Shown here piece after piece: positions 22,839 to 31,999 of a stretch of DNA of 64,000 nucleotides. The first letter of the stretch is position 1, and the number at the start of each line of letters is the position of its first letter. Source of the stretch: Lotus japonicus (taxonomy: Eukaryota > Streptophyta > Magnoliopsida > Fabales > Fabaceae); assembly GCF_012489685.1 (NCBI RefSeq), contig NC_080046.1:27720223-27784222 (forward strand), written 5' to 3'. The notes under the pieces were generated by a model. The model did no database searches and was not told the origin of the DNA. It was given only the letters and a program-made list of their open reading frames with translations. The translations under genes were made by a program, and so were the position numbers.

Positions 22839-23121
22839 GGTACTCTTCATAGGAAATAGCACTTAGAAGAATTGCTCTTGCTTTGTGATGTTGTGAGTAC
22901 AGCTTCTTTTGATCTGCAGTCATCTCTGACCTTGGGATCTTCTTGCCATCTGCATCAACTGGACGCTCGTAGCCATCCACAATAATATCCCAGAGATCTG
23001 CATCGAAACCCAGAAAGAAACTTTCCAGTCTATCTTTCCAATATTCGAACCTTTGACCGTCGAACATAGGAGGCTTTGCATTGTAACCATCTCTTTGAGT
23101 TTCACTGGTGGTGGCAGCCAT
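22839..23121 (-). pseudogene. Element C gag, N-terminal 94 codons, truncated by element A
   Basis: ATG at 23119-23121. Contains PPMFDGQRFEYWKDRLESFF, GFDADLWDIIVDGY and the start of the UBN2-type copia Gag domain (AILLSAISYEEY). Closely related in layout to the full H gag. The frame is cut at the GGTAC target site by the A LTR. No function as it stands. Confidence 0.92.
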
Positions 23122-23179
23122 TGTTTTTCACACCGGCCCGGATCACTGAACACTGTTAGGTGTGGTAATCAGAACTTGC

Positions 23180-23191
23180 GCTCTGATACCA
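23180..23191 (-). other. Primer binding site, element C
   Basis: Minus strand TGGTATCAGAGC, 2 nt inside the LTR end, followed by GCAAG as in H. Confidence 0.93.
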
Positions 23192-23193
23192 AT

Positions 23194-24404
23194 TGAAGGT
23201 ATGAAAAACGGTAGAAAGGGGGGGGGTTTGAATAACGTTTTCAGTACAAAACTTCCACCTTAAAGATTTTGACAAATCTTTCGAGAACTTAAGTGCTAAC
23301 GATAAGAGATAGAGAAGCACACAAGGATTTTATCCTGGTTCACTTGATAAATCACTCAAGCTACTCCAGTCCACCCGTTAAGGTGATTTCTTCCTTCTTA
23401 GAATGAAGGCAATCCACTAATCAGGTAAGAGTTACAACTGCACTTGAAACCTACAAGTGACTAACAATTACACTGACTTAGCTCACACTAAGATTCACTC
23501 TCTTAGTCTTCTCTAGGATCCGATCAACCTTGATCTCCTAAAGGAACTAAACAAACTGTTTATCAAAGAAATGTTTACAAGAGATTTGCTTCTAAAAAGC
23601 TAATAGTAAACTCAATGAATTTCAGATGAAAGAAAGCTTAGAATATTTTGAATATGTCTTGCGTATGTGAATGCTTCTTCTAGCCGCTTCTTTCAATCTT
23701 CAGCCTCTATATATACTCCAAGGATTAGGGTTGAGCGTTGCATGGGAAATGCTACCGTTGGAGGGCAGTTCTGGAAAATCCAGCTTCTGCTGTGGCTGAG
23801 AACGTTAGGTAGGTCGTCAGGAAGGTACACTTGCTTTTGTACTTGGATAGCGACTTGACCTTTTAACCTAGGAGACTTCTGATCAGGGGAATACTTCATA
23901 TTGGAACTTGTGAAGCCGGTTGATCAGAGTCAGAGGGAAAGCACAGATCCTCTGACCATTGTATCTTCTGATTCTGAACTCAGAGGGAAGAACATGGCCT
24001 TCAGAGTTTCTTGCTTCTGGACTTCAGAGTTTCCACTATTCAGCTTCTGGATCTTCAGAGTCTTCTACACCATCAGAACATCTGAACCTTCAGTGTTTCT
24101 TGGTTATCAGAACTTCTGGATCTTCAGAGCTTCTAGCGACTGAGTCCACATCAGAGTTTGTATATCTTCAGAACTTCTGAAGCTTTTCCACTGTTCATAC
24201 TGAACATGGTGAATGCGAAAGCGTTGCTTGGGTTACCCTTTATACACAGTGCTTCTGATTTGTGTGAGATTGAGTTGAGGTCAGAGCCTGTAAGTAGCAC
24301 ACTCAGAAAAACACGTTAGAGTACCACAATTGTTCATATCAAAAGGTTAACTTGTAATCATCAAAACATAGAGTTGTACTACTCGATCAAAACTTGATCT
24401 TACA
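23194..24404 (-). repeat. Element C 5' LTR (1211 bp)
   Basis: On the minus strand it runs TGTAAGATCAAG...ACCTTCA. A TATA box (GTATATATAG on the minus strand) is at 23707-23716. The U3 part (about 23930-24180) is rich in TCAGA and TTCTGA motifs forming short palindromes such as TCAGAACTTCTGA. Related to but clearly diverged from the H LTRs. Confidence 0.93.
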
Positions 24405-24412
24405 CAAATGAC

Positions 24413-24650
24413 GGTTAACCCAGTTAACCAAATGCATTCCGGAAACGGATGGACATCAACGGATCAGCCCTAACACCAGCCACGGTGGGACCATTTCGGC
24501 CCGCGTGCCTCTTACACCACACAAAGGTAGCCAGATCAGCAGTAAACCCGAAGGTCTGCCATTTCGGTCTGCTACAAGAGTCGTCTACAAACGCTCTTAC
24601 ACGGCATTCCGGGTCTTATGACCATTTTGGAAACCGATGAGGTCCAGAGT
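24413..24650 (-). repeat. Possible diverged hairpin zone in D LTR1
   Basis: Lies where A, B, E and G have their hairpin arrays. Contains GGTTAA/TTAACC, AAGAG-CG/CG-CTCTT, and the motif CCGAAATGG twice plus CCAAAATGG on the minus strand, some flanked by complementary arms (GGG/CCC). Less regular than the other arrays. Further copies are at about 40250-40490 and 45065-45300. Confidence 0.4.
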
Positions 24651-25817
24651 ACGTCCTGTGTTAATACCTCATTAATGTTGCATGAATGCAGGATGATTAG
24701 TCAAACAACGTCTCCGAATCTCACTCGACACGTCGCCACGTGTTCTAGCTAAATTAATGTCTCTAAAAGCTTACCCTAAGGTAAAGTCGATTCTGCGACA
24801 AAAGACACACTTCACAACAACACATTATCTCGTGATGATCTCCAAATCATCCGACTCATCTCCATCCGATGGTCAAAACTGCTCAACGAGCAAAGAGTAT
24901 CAACATACTCGGAAACTACCGATTTCCCGGACTTATCCCCAGGATAGCCCCACAACACAACTGCTCCCAGAGCACAAGAGTATCAACATACTCAAAAACT
25001 TACTAGTTTTCTCAGCTCTTGGACTCGACGACACTTCTCATTTTCAAAACTTAATGTTCAAGCCCTAAACTTTCGTCTGAGTCTTTTATCATTACATTAA
25101 GGGTTTTGAGGTTGTTTAATACATTATGGAGGTTCATTATGCAATTGTTTAAGTTTCGTCTCTAATCCTATTAGTTTCAAAGTTCTCATAATTCCAATGA
25201 TTCCCTGGAGAAGGTCTCAAAACAAAAGGTCCATCATCACCCAAGTAATGGCCCGAGAAGTTCCCAGGTAAGCTGGCCGGGCACAATGCCTCATTAAAAG
25301 CCCTTCTTGCCTTAGACAGAACAACCCAAGTTCTTACGTGACTTCAAATGGGGTGTTTCCAATATCATTTTCAAACTCATTTTCCTTTGAGAAGGTCTTG
25401 ATCCATAAAACAATAATAGGGTACGAACCTCGGTCCGTCCCATCAAACTTCCCAAAATCCCAAAATAAAATCGGCATGACATTCCCGTTATCCTCACTCT
25501 AAAGCATAACAGATATATGTGTAATAGCATAGTTAAGTTAGCACAATTCAACAATCATAGCTCATATATCAACACATCCTAAGTTAACCACATAACACTT
25601 AGTATATAGAGCAGATATCACACATCCTAAATTAACCATTTAGCACATAGCATGTAAGTCAATCTCAAAAACAATCAATAGATGAATACTCATCATTGTC
25701 AGCCGAAGCCTCAGAAAACATTTTCCAGTCAAACATAAACAAGTGCATAAACAATAAATCAAGTCGAATTCGTCGACACCTAAAGCATTAGCTAATAGTT
25801 CAGTGAGTAGCCCTCAC

Positions 25818-25895
25818 CTGTAGATTCTCCAGGGTTCTCTTCAAACGCTCCTTCACAATCCTCTTTTCCTGCTCCAAGTGTTCCTCCAAACGAAT
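25818..25895 (-). other. Predicted 78-bp leader exon 2 in D LTR1
   Basis: On the minus strand, acceptor GCTCAAAG/ATTCG and a strong donor CTACAG/GTGAGG bound a 78-bp block. One frame reads RLEEHLEQEKRI, then a basic stretch and LENLQ, continuing VRAT across the donor. E and G have an exactly 78-bp block ending KLEQLE plus VRAT. Copies in LTR2 and LTR3 lie near 41655 and 46467. Confidence 0.5.
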
Positions 25896-26808
25896 CTTTG
25901 AGCAAACAAAGCGAAGGTCAAACAAAACAAGTCAATTCGGTCAATACAATACTAACTAACGTTTAGACAAAGCTTAAGAAGCTTCAGAGTACAATATTTA
26001 AGCATGAATAGACGACACAACCTCGTTCGCTAAAACGAGCATAACTCGAGCTACAGAACTCGGAATGGCACGAAACCAGCGCCAAAATTTCGACAATCGA
26101 AAGAGCTACACAATGGCTCAGGTCATAGAGACCCAAAAATTATTTTTGGACACGGTACCCTAAGCAATAGGTTTCGGCCACTATGAAAAATAGGGTTTCC
26201 GAACTTTTTCTTTGATCTAAATCGATTCCTAGGTATTCTTAGGCGATATCTAGGCCAAGGAAACTCTTAGAAAAATTATCGAATCGAAAACTGTCACAGG
26301 GGTATTTTGGTCATTATTTTCAGCTCAGAATTTCAAAATCAGAGTTTCGAAAAACAAATTAGATGGGGTTGATACTAACGACGATTATGACGACTAATCT
26401 TACTAACGCTAAGCTCAGTCGAGAGTTTTAAGCCCAAAGGTTGGAACTTTAGCCAAAAATGGGTATTATGAGCAGAATTGAAACTCGGCAGCAATTCGGC
26501 GAGAATCAGCAAAATGAAATCCGCTAAACATGCTCAGGGGCACGCATGGAATAAGTTTAGAAAGAAAGATGAAGTCATTTGGATAGTTTTGCAAAAAGCT
26601 CAAAACTTAGAGCACAGAAAAGCATAGAGAAAAGCTATGGAAACGACGATCAGAGGTAAGGATTAGCGACTATACCTCGATACCTTTAAGTAGCAACTGT
26701 TGAATCAACGATCAAGCAAGAAATGAAGAAAAGCTCTCCTCCTCCCTCTTCTCTCCAAGCCGCGGATTGTGTGTGTGTGTTTGTGAGGTTTTTGTTTCAA
26801 GCTTCACA

Positions 26809-26965
26809 TATTTATAGGGAATGAAATGGAAGATATTTATTAAGGATAGGATAAGTATGAATAGATATTTATCAAGATTAGATAAGTATGAACAGATATT
26901 TATTAAAGATTGGATAAGGTTGAATAGATATTTATCAGAGATTGGATAAGAATGAATAGATATTT
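26809..26965 (-). promoter_or_regulatory. D LTR TATA box with upstream tandem repeats
   Basis: Minus-strand CTATAAATA at 26809-26817. Just upstream in the minus direction lie four imperfect copies of a roughly 35-bp unit built around AGATATTTATNAAGATTGGATAAG (26825-26965, + sense). The placement suggests a U3 enhancer-like repeat. A GT microsatellite lies at 26768-26780. Counterparts are at 42646-42802 and 47458-47614. Confidence 0.6.
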
Positions 26966-27148
26966 TGTAAACCGGTACAGTTTTGTTTAGATATCGGAGG
27001 ATTTAACTCATAGAGTTAAGATAAAAATATAAAAGCGATCCCGATTTCTTCCTACTGATTCCAACGTATTTTAGACACGATATTCACCCCGCTGAATCTT
27101 CTAGTTCTTCAAAGAAATATCAGTATGATTTTTGGTTTTCGAGGCTTG

Positions 27149-27178
27149 CTATATAGAGGATGGAAAAACGCGGGAAAA
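27149..27178 (-). promoter_or_regulatory. Second promoter-like pair in D LTR1: E2F-like site and TATATA
   Basis: Minus strand TTTTCCCGCG (27169-27178) followed by CTATATAG (27149-27156). It corresponds in position and sequence to the E2F/TATA pair of B and E. D thus has two candidate TATA boxes about 340 bp apart, and the downstream one precedes the leader exon. Confidence 0.55.
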
Positions 27179-27784
27179 TGAAAGTTTCGCGATTCCGATT
27201 TTTCCGGCTTCATTCTCCGTGAATTCTAAGATAGGTTTTTGGCGACATAAATCCAAAACTCAAAAGAGGTTTCCTGGTATTTTAGGTGACTAATGCAAAG
27301 TCGGTGTAAAACTATTTTACCCGATAAGTTACTTTTTGCATTGAATGTCGGAATAGAAAACTTCCTTCTGAAGAAAGATTGAAATCATCAAGAGAAATGG
27401 GTGTACGCGTGTGGAATCTTCATTTGATGTTCTGAATAGAAAAAGTCTTCATTGTCGGGTGATTCTAGGGTTTTGAAATACCAGGGTTTCGGTTTCGGCA
27501 AACTTCCGATGATTGGAATCGGACGTTCGTAGATCCTAGAGTTTCGCCTCGAAACGATTGTGATATATGGAAAAAGAGAAGTTCTAACATTTCTCTGAAG
27601 ATTTTTGGAATAAATTCCTACAGTGTTCCAAGGGTGGAAGATTAGTCTTTTCCTGAACTTTCTCCTTCATAAATTTATTTCACTAAATAAACTCTTGTTC
27701 AGGTTTCTTTTCACAATACGTCAAACCTAATCGTAAATGGAAATCTCTCCCACTTATTCTAAGCTTAAAAACTTGGGTCTTACA

Positions 27785-27806
27785 TTACTACCCTCCAAAA
27801 AGAAAG
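27785..27806 (-). other. Polypurine tract of D internal region 1
   Basis: Minus strand CTTTTTGGAGGGTAGTAA next to TGTAAGACCC. Confidence 0.9.
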
Positions 27807-27847
27807 TTTCGTCCTCGAAACTTAGGGTTCAGTAAAAGCTTCGGATA

Positions 27848-28080
27848 TTATTCCTTGATCTTTTCCTCTAATTCCCATATAGCACCGTCCGTGTCTTCGT
27901 TCCAAATAACTTTTACTAAAGCACTCTGCTTTCCCCCCGATTGTTTCACTCTTCTAGTCCCAATGTTGACCGACGGCGTCTCAACAGACATATCATCTTT
28001 CAGCTCTATGCTGTCCGGCTCGACCACTTGCTCCTTTGCTTTTGTTCGTCCAAAAGACAATGATAGTGAGACAACCAATC
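27848..28080 (-). pseudogene. D integrase tail/chromodomain with fused protease scrap (left part, cut by E)
   Basis: The minus frame ends SALVKVIWNEDTDGAIWELE plus EKIKE, a Tekay-type chromodomain end without internal stops, unlike B. Upstream TRRVKQSGGKQ matches the basic patch in B. The frame is cut at CAATC by element E and continues at 39107. An internal deletion joins protease directly to the integrase tail. Confidence 0.85.
28076..28080 (+). repeat. Left target-site duplication of element E (CAATC)
   Basis: CAATC before TGTAAGACCC, repeated at 39102-39106. The undisturbed site with a single CAATC is in D internal region 2 near 43913. Confidence 0.97.
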
Positions 28081-28749
28081 TGTAAGACCCGGATTTTCGG
28101 AACAAGTTAATTTCCGACTCACGCGTAGAATCAGTGTAAACGTGACAGGAGTTTGTTGTTTGAGAAAGATCAATGAAGAAGAAAGTTCAGGAATTGCTTG
28201 AGGTATGTTGCGTCGTCGCTGTAGGAATTAGTGCGAGTTGTCTGCACACCTGCCTTATGGCGAGCGTGTCCAGAATAGGCTATTTCGCTCTTAAAGCAAC
28301 GTTTTGAGTGAGATTTCGAACTCTCGGAAAATTTAAAGATTCTCTTTATTTTTCCATCGACCAGCGTTTCATTTCGGAACTCTGGACTGTACGCACGATA
28401 GGTTTCACTTTTCGGATGTCCGCCGACGCTAATTTCTTTGCTTCGAAACCCTATTTTCGAGCAATGGATGAATACTTTTTCTATTCGGGACTTCTAACGA
28501 AGATTCCGTCCGCGTTGCCAGACTTGTTTCGACATTTCCAATCTTTCTTCTGTTGGAAGTTTTGTCGTCTGAGCATCACAGCAAAAAGTAGTTTTTCGGG
28601 GCAGATTAACCGACACCGCTTTTGAGTTTTTCGATATCGTTTTTCCCAAATCCTAGATATTTGTTTTGAGTTCTGGAATTCTGACGCCAGAATCTCTCTT
28701 ATAATTTCTCGGTGATCGTGCTGCAAAAATCGGAATCGCGAAATTTTCA

Positions 28750-28779
28750 TTTTCCCGCGATTTCACCCGCCTATAAATA
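28750..28779 (+). promoter_or_regulatory. E2F-like site and TATA box of element E LTR
   Basis: TTTTCCCGCG at 28750-28759 and TATAAATA at 28772-28779, spacing as in B. An inverted ATCGCG/CGCGAT pair surrounds the E2F-like site. Confidence 0.7.
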
Positions 28780-28802
28780 GCGCGAAAAAGCAAAATCCTC
28801 TT

Positions 28803-28910
28803 CATTTTGCACCATTGAGGCCGCGGTTTGTAGAGAGAGAGGGAGAGGAGAGATTTTCGCGAAACCTTGACCAATCTTCGTGCAGTTCGTCCCTACTTCT
28901 AGGTATCAAG
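28803..28910 (+). other. Predicted leader exon 1 of element E
   Basis: Runs from the expected start, about 30 bp after the TATA box, to the donor ATCAAG/GTAACT. The following roughly 670 bp are T-rich and intron-like, up to acceptor TTTTTCTCCGAG at 29582. The start is estimated from the TATA spacing. Confidence 0.4.
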
Positions 28911-29582
28911 GTAACTAACACGATTCCTACCTCTGATTGTTGTTTCTGTTGCGTTTCTGAAGTCGTTTCTGTGCTCTAAGTTTTGAGCTTTTTCTAAAAT
29001 TGTCCGATTTCTCTGATTTCTTGCTTGGGTTATGTTCCTTATGTTCCCCTGAGTCTAAAACCTCTGTCAGTAAACTCTGATTGCGATTCAGTTGTCCAGG
29101 ATCTGAAAAATTGACTCAAAACTCTTTTTGTCTCACATTTCGAAACTTTATTGTCGAAAAGACTTAATCTGACTTCGTGCCTTTAGGATTTGTTGTCACG
29201 GATGTCATGAGGATCGTTGCTGTCAAATTTGTTTTCAGAACTGATAACTTTGAAGTTTTGAGCCTTTATTTTGGACCAAAATGCCCCTGCGTAGTCGTAT
29301 TCCGGCCCGATTGTCCGAAAATTGTTCTGACAGTTTCTTTGCCTTAGTTTTACCCTAAAACTACCTTGTGAATTGATTTGATCAAAGAAAAAGAGTCGAA
29401 GCCCTTTTTCCTTTGAGGCCGTGGACTATTTCCTTTAGGGGGGAGTTTTTCGGTTTCGAAAACTTGTCTTTTCGTACCTGATTGTCCTATTCTGAAGCTT
29501 TAATGCTTTGTCTATCGTTTATGTATTGTATTGCGATCGAACTAATCGATTTTGTTTGGATTCTGCTTTGTTTTTCTCCGAG

Positions 29583-29660
29583 GTTCAGTTGAGGGAACTT
29601 TGGAAGACTCAGAGCAATTGTTTGAGGAGAACTTTGTTTGCGAAGCTGGAACAGCTCGAG
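29583..29660 (+). other. Predicted 78-bp leader exon 2 of element E
   Basis: Open in one frame as VQLRELWKTQ, a cysteine- and arginine-containing middle, then KLEQLE. Same frame and exact length in G (58098-58175), and same length with an amphipathic, charged peptide in D. The donor CTCGAG/GTTAGG follows. May encode a small coiled-coil peptide or simply be a spliced leader. Confidence 0.5.
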
Positions 29661-30252
29661 GTTAGGGCAACTTGCTATATTTAGCTATGATTGCATGATA
29701 GGCGTCGATAAACTAGACCTATGCTTTATCTGATGTTGTATATGATGATGATTTCTTGTTATGATTGTTTCATAACTTATGATATTGATGATGTGTTGAA
29801 TTGAGCGTTTTGACGCAACTTCGGAGTGGGGGTTCATTGATCTGGGGATCTTTGACATTTCGGGTTGGATGAACAACCCTAGGCAAGTTCAAATGTGGGG
29901 TTTGAGACTTAGCCATTTGTTGGGATTCGTTGGAATTCCTAGACTTTCCCCGGGAAATGTATTTTGGGTGGTTGACTTTTGGAAACTTAGAATGATAGAG
30001 CTTTCGGAAAATAAAGACTTGGGAAACTTAGACTTTGAGAAATAAACTCATAACTTGGCTAATTCGAATTGAAACAATTTTTATTAACGTTTAAGCATAG
30101 GAGAACTGAAGGGGAAAAATATTTACGAAAGGCGGGGAAAAGTCGACTTATGTTGTGGGTTTGGAGAGTTTGGAATTGGGGAAAGCCACTGAGGTGAGCT
30201 ATGGTGATGATTGAAAGTCACCGAGTACTCTAGTACTCCTGGTAGTGTTGTT

Positions 30253-30374
30253 CGAGTCGTGTTGTATTAACCGGCACAGACTCTGGGTTTTGTTTGTGGG
30301 GTTTGTGGTGGGAGTTGTGTTGTATTGACCGACACTAACTCCGAGTCGTGTTGTATTGACCGACACTGACTCTG
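30253..30374 (+). repeat. Type I stem-loop array (3 units) in E 5' LTR
   Basis: Outer arms GAGTC/GACTC, GGAGTT/AACTCC and GAGTC/GACTC surround the GTGTTG...CGACAC core. The first unit reads CGGCAC, which still pairs through G-U. Confidence 0.85.
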
Positions 30375-30412
30375 GTTTTGATAATCATATTGCACACGTG
30401 CATATACGCGAT

Positions 30413-30866
30413 GAAGTGCCAAGCAGAGTACTTCGGTATAACAGGAAGTAACGATCAGCCATGCAGAGTTGAATCGGTCCTGACTATATCTGGCACAACA
30501 GGAGGTAACGATCATCCATGTAGAGTTGCATCGTGCCTGTTGATGTTCGGCATAGCAAGCAGAAATGGTCAAACCATGTAGAGTTTGTACCGTCTTGACT
30601 ATAGCCAAAGGTGATAAGCGACGCCCGAGCAGAAATGGTTAAACACGAGGCCAGTGTTACGACCGTCTCGAGGTGCCCAGCCTATAAGTGGCAATACCGT
30701 TGGTTTGTCCCGTCGCCAAGCAGAGTGACGTCGTTGATTTGTTCCGTCGCCAAGCAGAGTGACGTTGTTGATTTGTTCCGTCGCCAAGCAGAGTGACGTT
30801 GTTGATTTGTTCCGTCGCCAAGCAGAGTGACGTTGTTGTTTTGTCCCGTCGCCAAGCAGAGTGACG
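30413..30866 (+). repeat. Type III hairpin array (loop CCAWGYAGAG) in E 5' LTR
   Basis: About nine units with the 10-nt loop CCAAGCAGAG or CCATGYAGAG. Arms differ but pair: GAAGTG/TACTTC (30413), CGATCA/TGAATCG (about 30452), CGATCA/TGCATCG (about 30510), GGTCAAA/TTTGTACC (30567), then five CGTCG/TGACG units at an exact 34-bp period (30711, 30745, 30779, 30813, 30847). Same LTR position as the type II arrays but an unrelated loop. Confidence 0.88.
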
Positions 30867-31655
30867 TTATTCGGATTTGTGTCAGCATATTCTGCACTGG
30901 CACACAATGCATCTTATTATGATTGAATTGTGTAAGAGATTTGATAACATGCTATGTATAAACCTTAGGGTAAGCAGTGCATAACTTATATGTATATATA
31001 CAACATATATATATACCCCTTTTATCGCATGTGGATTGTATATCTATTGTATTCTGTAAGTTGACCCTAGCGCCTTGGCTTTGTTTGTATGTTTGTGCTT
31101 GGGCGGTCGGCCTGCCGCCAGGCGTCCGTCAGCCGGTTCGTGATGATTCGTTGTGCGGGAAAGAGCCGGAGCGGAACGACTATTACTGAAGCTTTCGACG
31201 AGGACCCGGACTTCATGACTGATCGAGGGAGGGTCGATGATAGTAGTGTGGGTTATGGGTGGTTAGAGTCTTTTGAGTTGGTTGTTACTGTAATAGCTCT
31301 GATTCGTCATTCATATTTTGGGACAGGGTAGGTTCCCGACGCATGGCTTTTGTGTGGTTCTCTTACTGAGGGATCACAGTGAGACAGTCGGACCATAGGG
31401 GTCTTTCCTTAGGCCATTTTGAGGCCGACTTCCTCCTAGTGGTTTGTAATTATAATTTTCTCACTCACACATCTGGATCTGTAACTATTTGCCTACGGGC
31501 ACACTACTTTGGAGTCACTGCGAGTGCGCGTGACGGGAGAGTGCAGCTGAGGTTGTACATGTGTATATATTTGTATATTGGTTAGTTAGTGTTGGGGTTA
31601 TGTCTTTATTTCTCTATTGCTTGATTTAAAAGGAATCAAACGAAAAAAAAAATTA

Positions 31656-31797
31656 CCTGTTTTCCGCGTAAAGTTTACTTTTGGTTACTAAAGTGACACC
31701 TGGAAATCGGGGTGTTACATTGTGGTCCTGTTTTCCGCGTAAAGTTTACTTTTGGTTACTAAAGTGACACCTGGAAATCGGGGTGTTACATTGTGGT
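31656..31797 (+). repeat. 71-bp tandem duplication at the E 5' LTR end, reaching into the leader
   Basis: 31656-31726 and 31727-31797 are identical. The unit contains the last 64 bp of the LTR plus TTGTGGT, the first 7 nt after the LTR (3 nt spacer and 4 nt of PBS). The 3' LTR has the same structure (38967-39037, then 39038-39101), so the longer LTR has gone through at least one replication cycle. Confidence 0.95.
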
Positions 31798-31805
31798 ATC
31801 AGAGC
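31794..31805 (+). other. Primer binding site, element E
   Basis: TGGTATCAGAGC after the second repeat unit. Only this copy is complete; the inner repeat junction has just TGGT. Confidence 0.95.
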
Positions 31806-31999
31806 TTAGTCGAGTCTTTTGGGAGTCTTTGGGGAATAGGTCTTCTGTGCTAGGTTGTGTGACTCTGCAAAGAGTGAAAATTGATTGTCTGCAGAGCGAT
31901 TTTCGCTCTAATTGCTTGCGTTACTACTCAATCGGATTGAGTGGTTTGTCTAGTGCTACCGTATGGTTAGTACTAATCGGACGTTTGATGAGACATAGG

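Larger units (their letters stand above)
22839..24404 (-). mobile_element. Element C: Ty1/copia Sirevirus, 5' end only
   Basis: Visible portion of a minus-strand copia element cut by A: start of gag, leader, PBS and complete 5' LTR. The rest should lie left of the window. It inserted in D LTR1. The sequence right of the LTR (CAAATGACGG) continues D exactly as in the uninterrupted copies at 40242 and about 45055, so CAAAT at 24405-24409 is the expected target duplication. Confidence 0.9.
24405..27784 (-). repeat. Element D LTR1 (3380 bp visible)
   Basis: Co-linear with 40242-43621 of LTR2 and joined on its right to a PPT, so it is the 3' LTR of the left unit. On the minus strand it starts TGTAAGACCC. 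It shares the E/B architecture (upstream box, E2F plus TATA, leader exons, hairpin zone) at low nucleotide identity. The C insertion removes its 3' part from view. Confidence 0.93.
28081..31790 (+). repeat. Element E 5' LTR (3710 bp)
   Basis: TGTAAGACCC...GGTGTTACA. Layout as in B: E2F/TATA 28750-28779, leader exon 1 ending ATCAAG/GTAACT at 28910, exon 2 at 29583-29660, type I stem-loops, a type III array, conserved 3' block, and a tandemly duplicated terminus. Confidence 0.96.

Noticed and set aside
30711..30866. Five repeats at a constant 34-bp period, resembling a small CRISPR array
   Set aside because: Spacers are as conserved as the repeats, the array lies inside a plant LTR present in two copies, and no cas genes exist here. 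It is the type III hairpin array.
31793..31999. Upstream extension of the E gag frame to a GTG inside the PBS
   Set aside because: Not a plausible eukaryotic start; A and B show the same open stretch as untranslated leader. The first sensible ATG context is at 32000.
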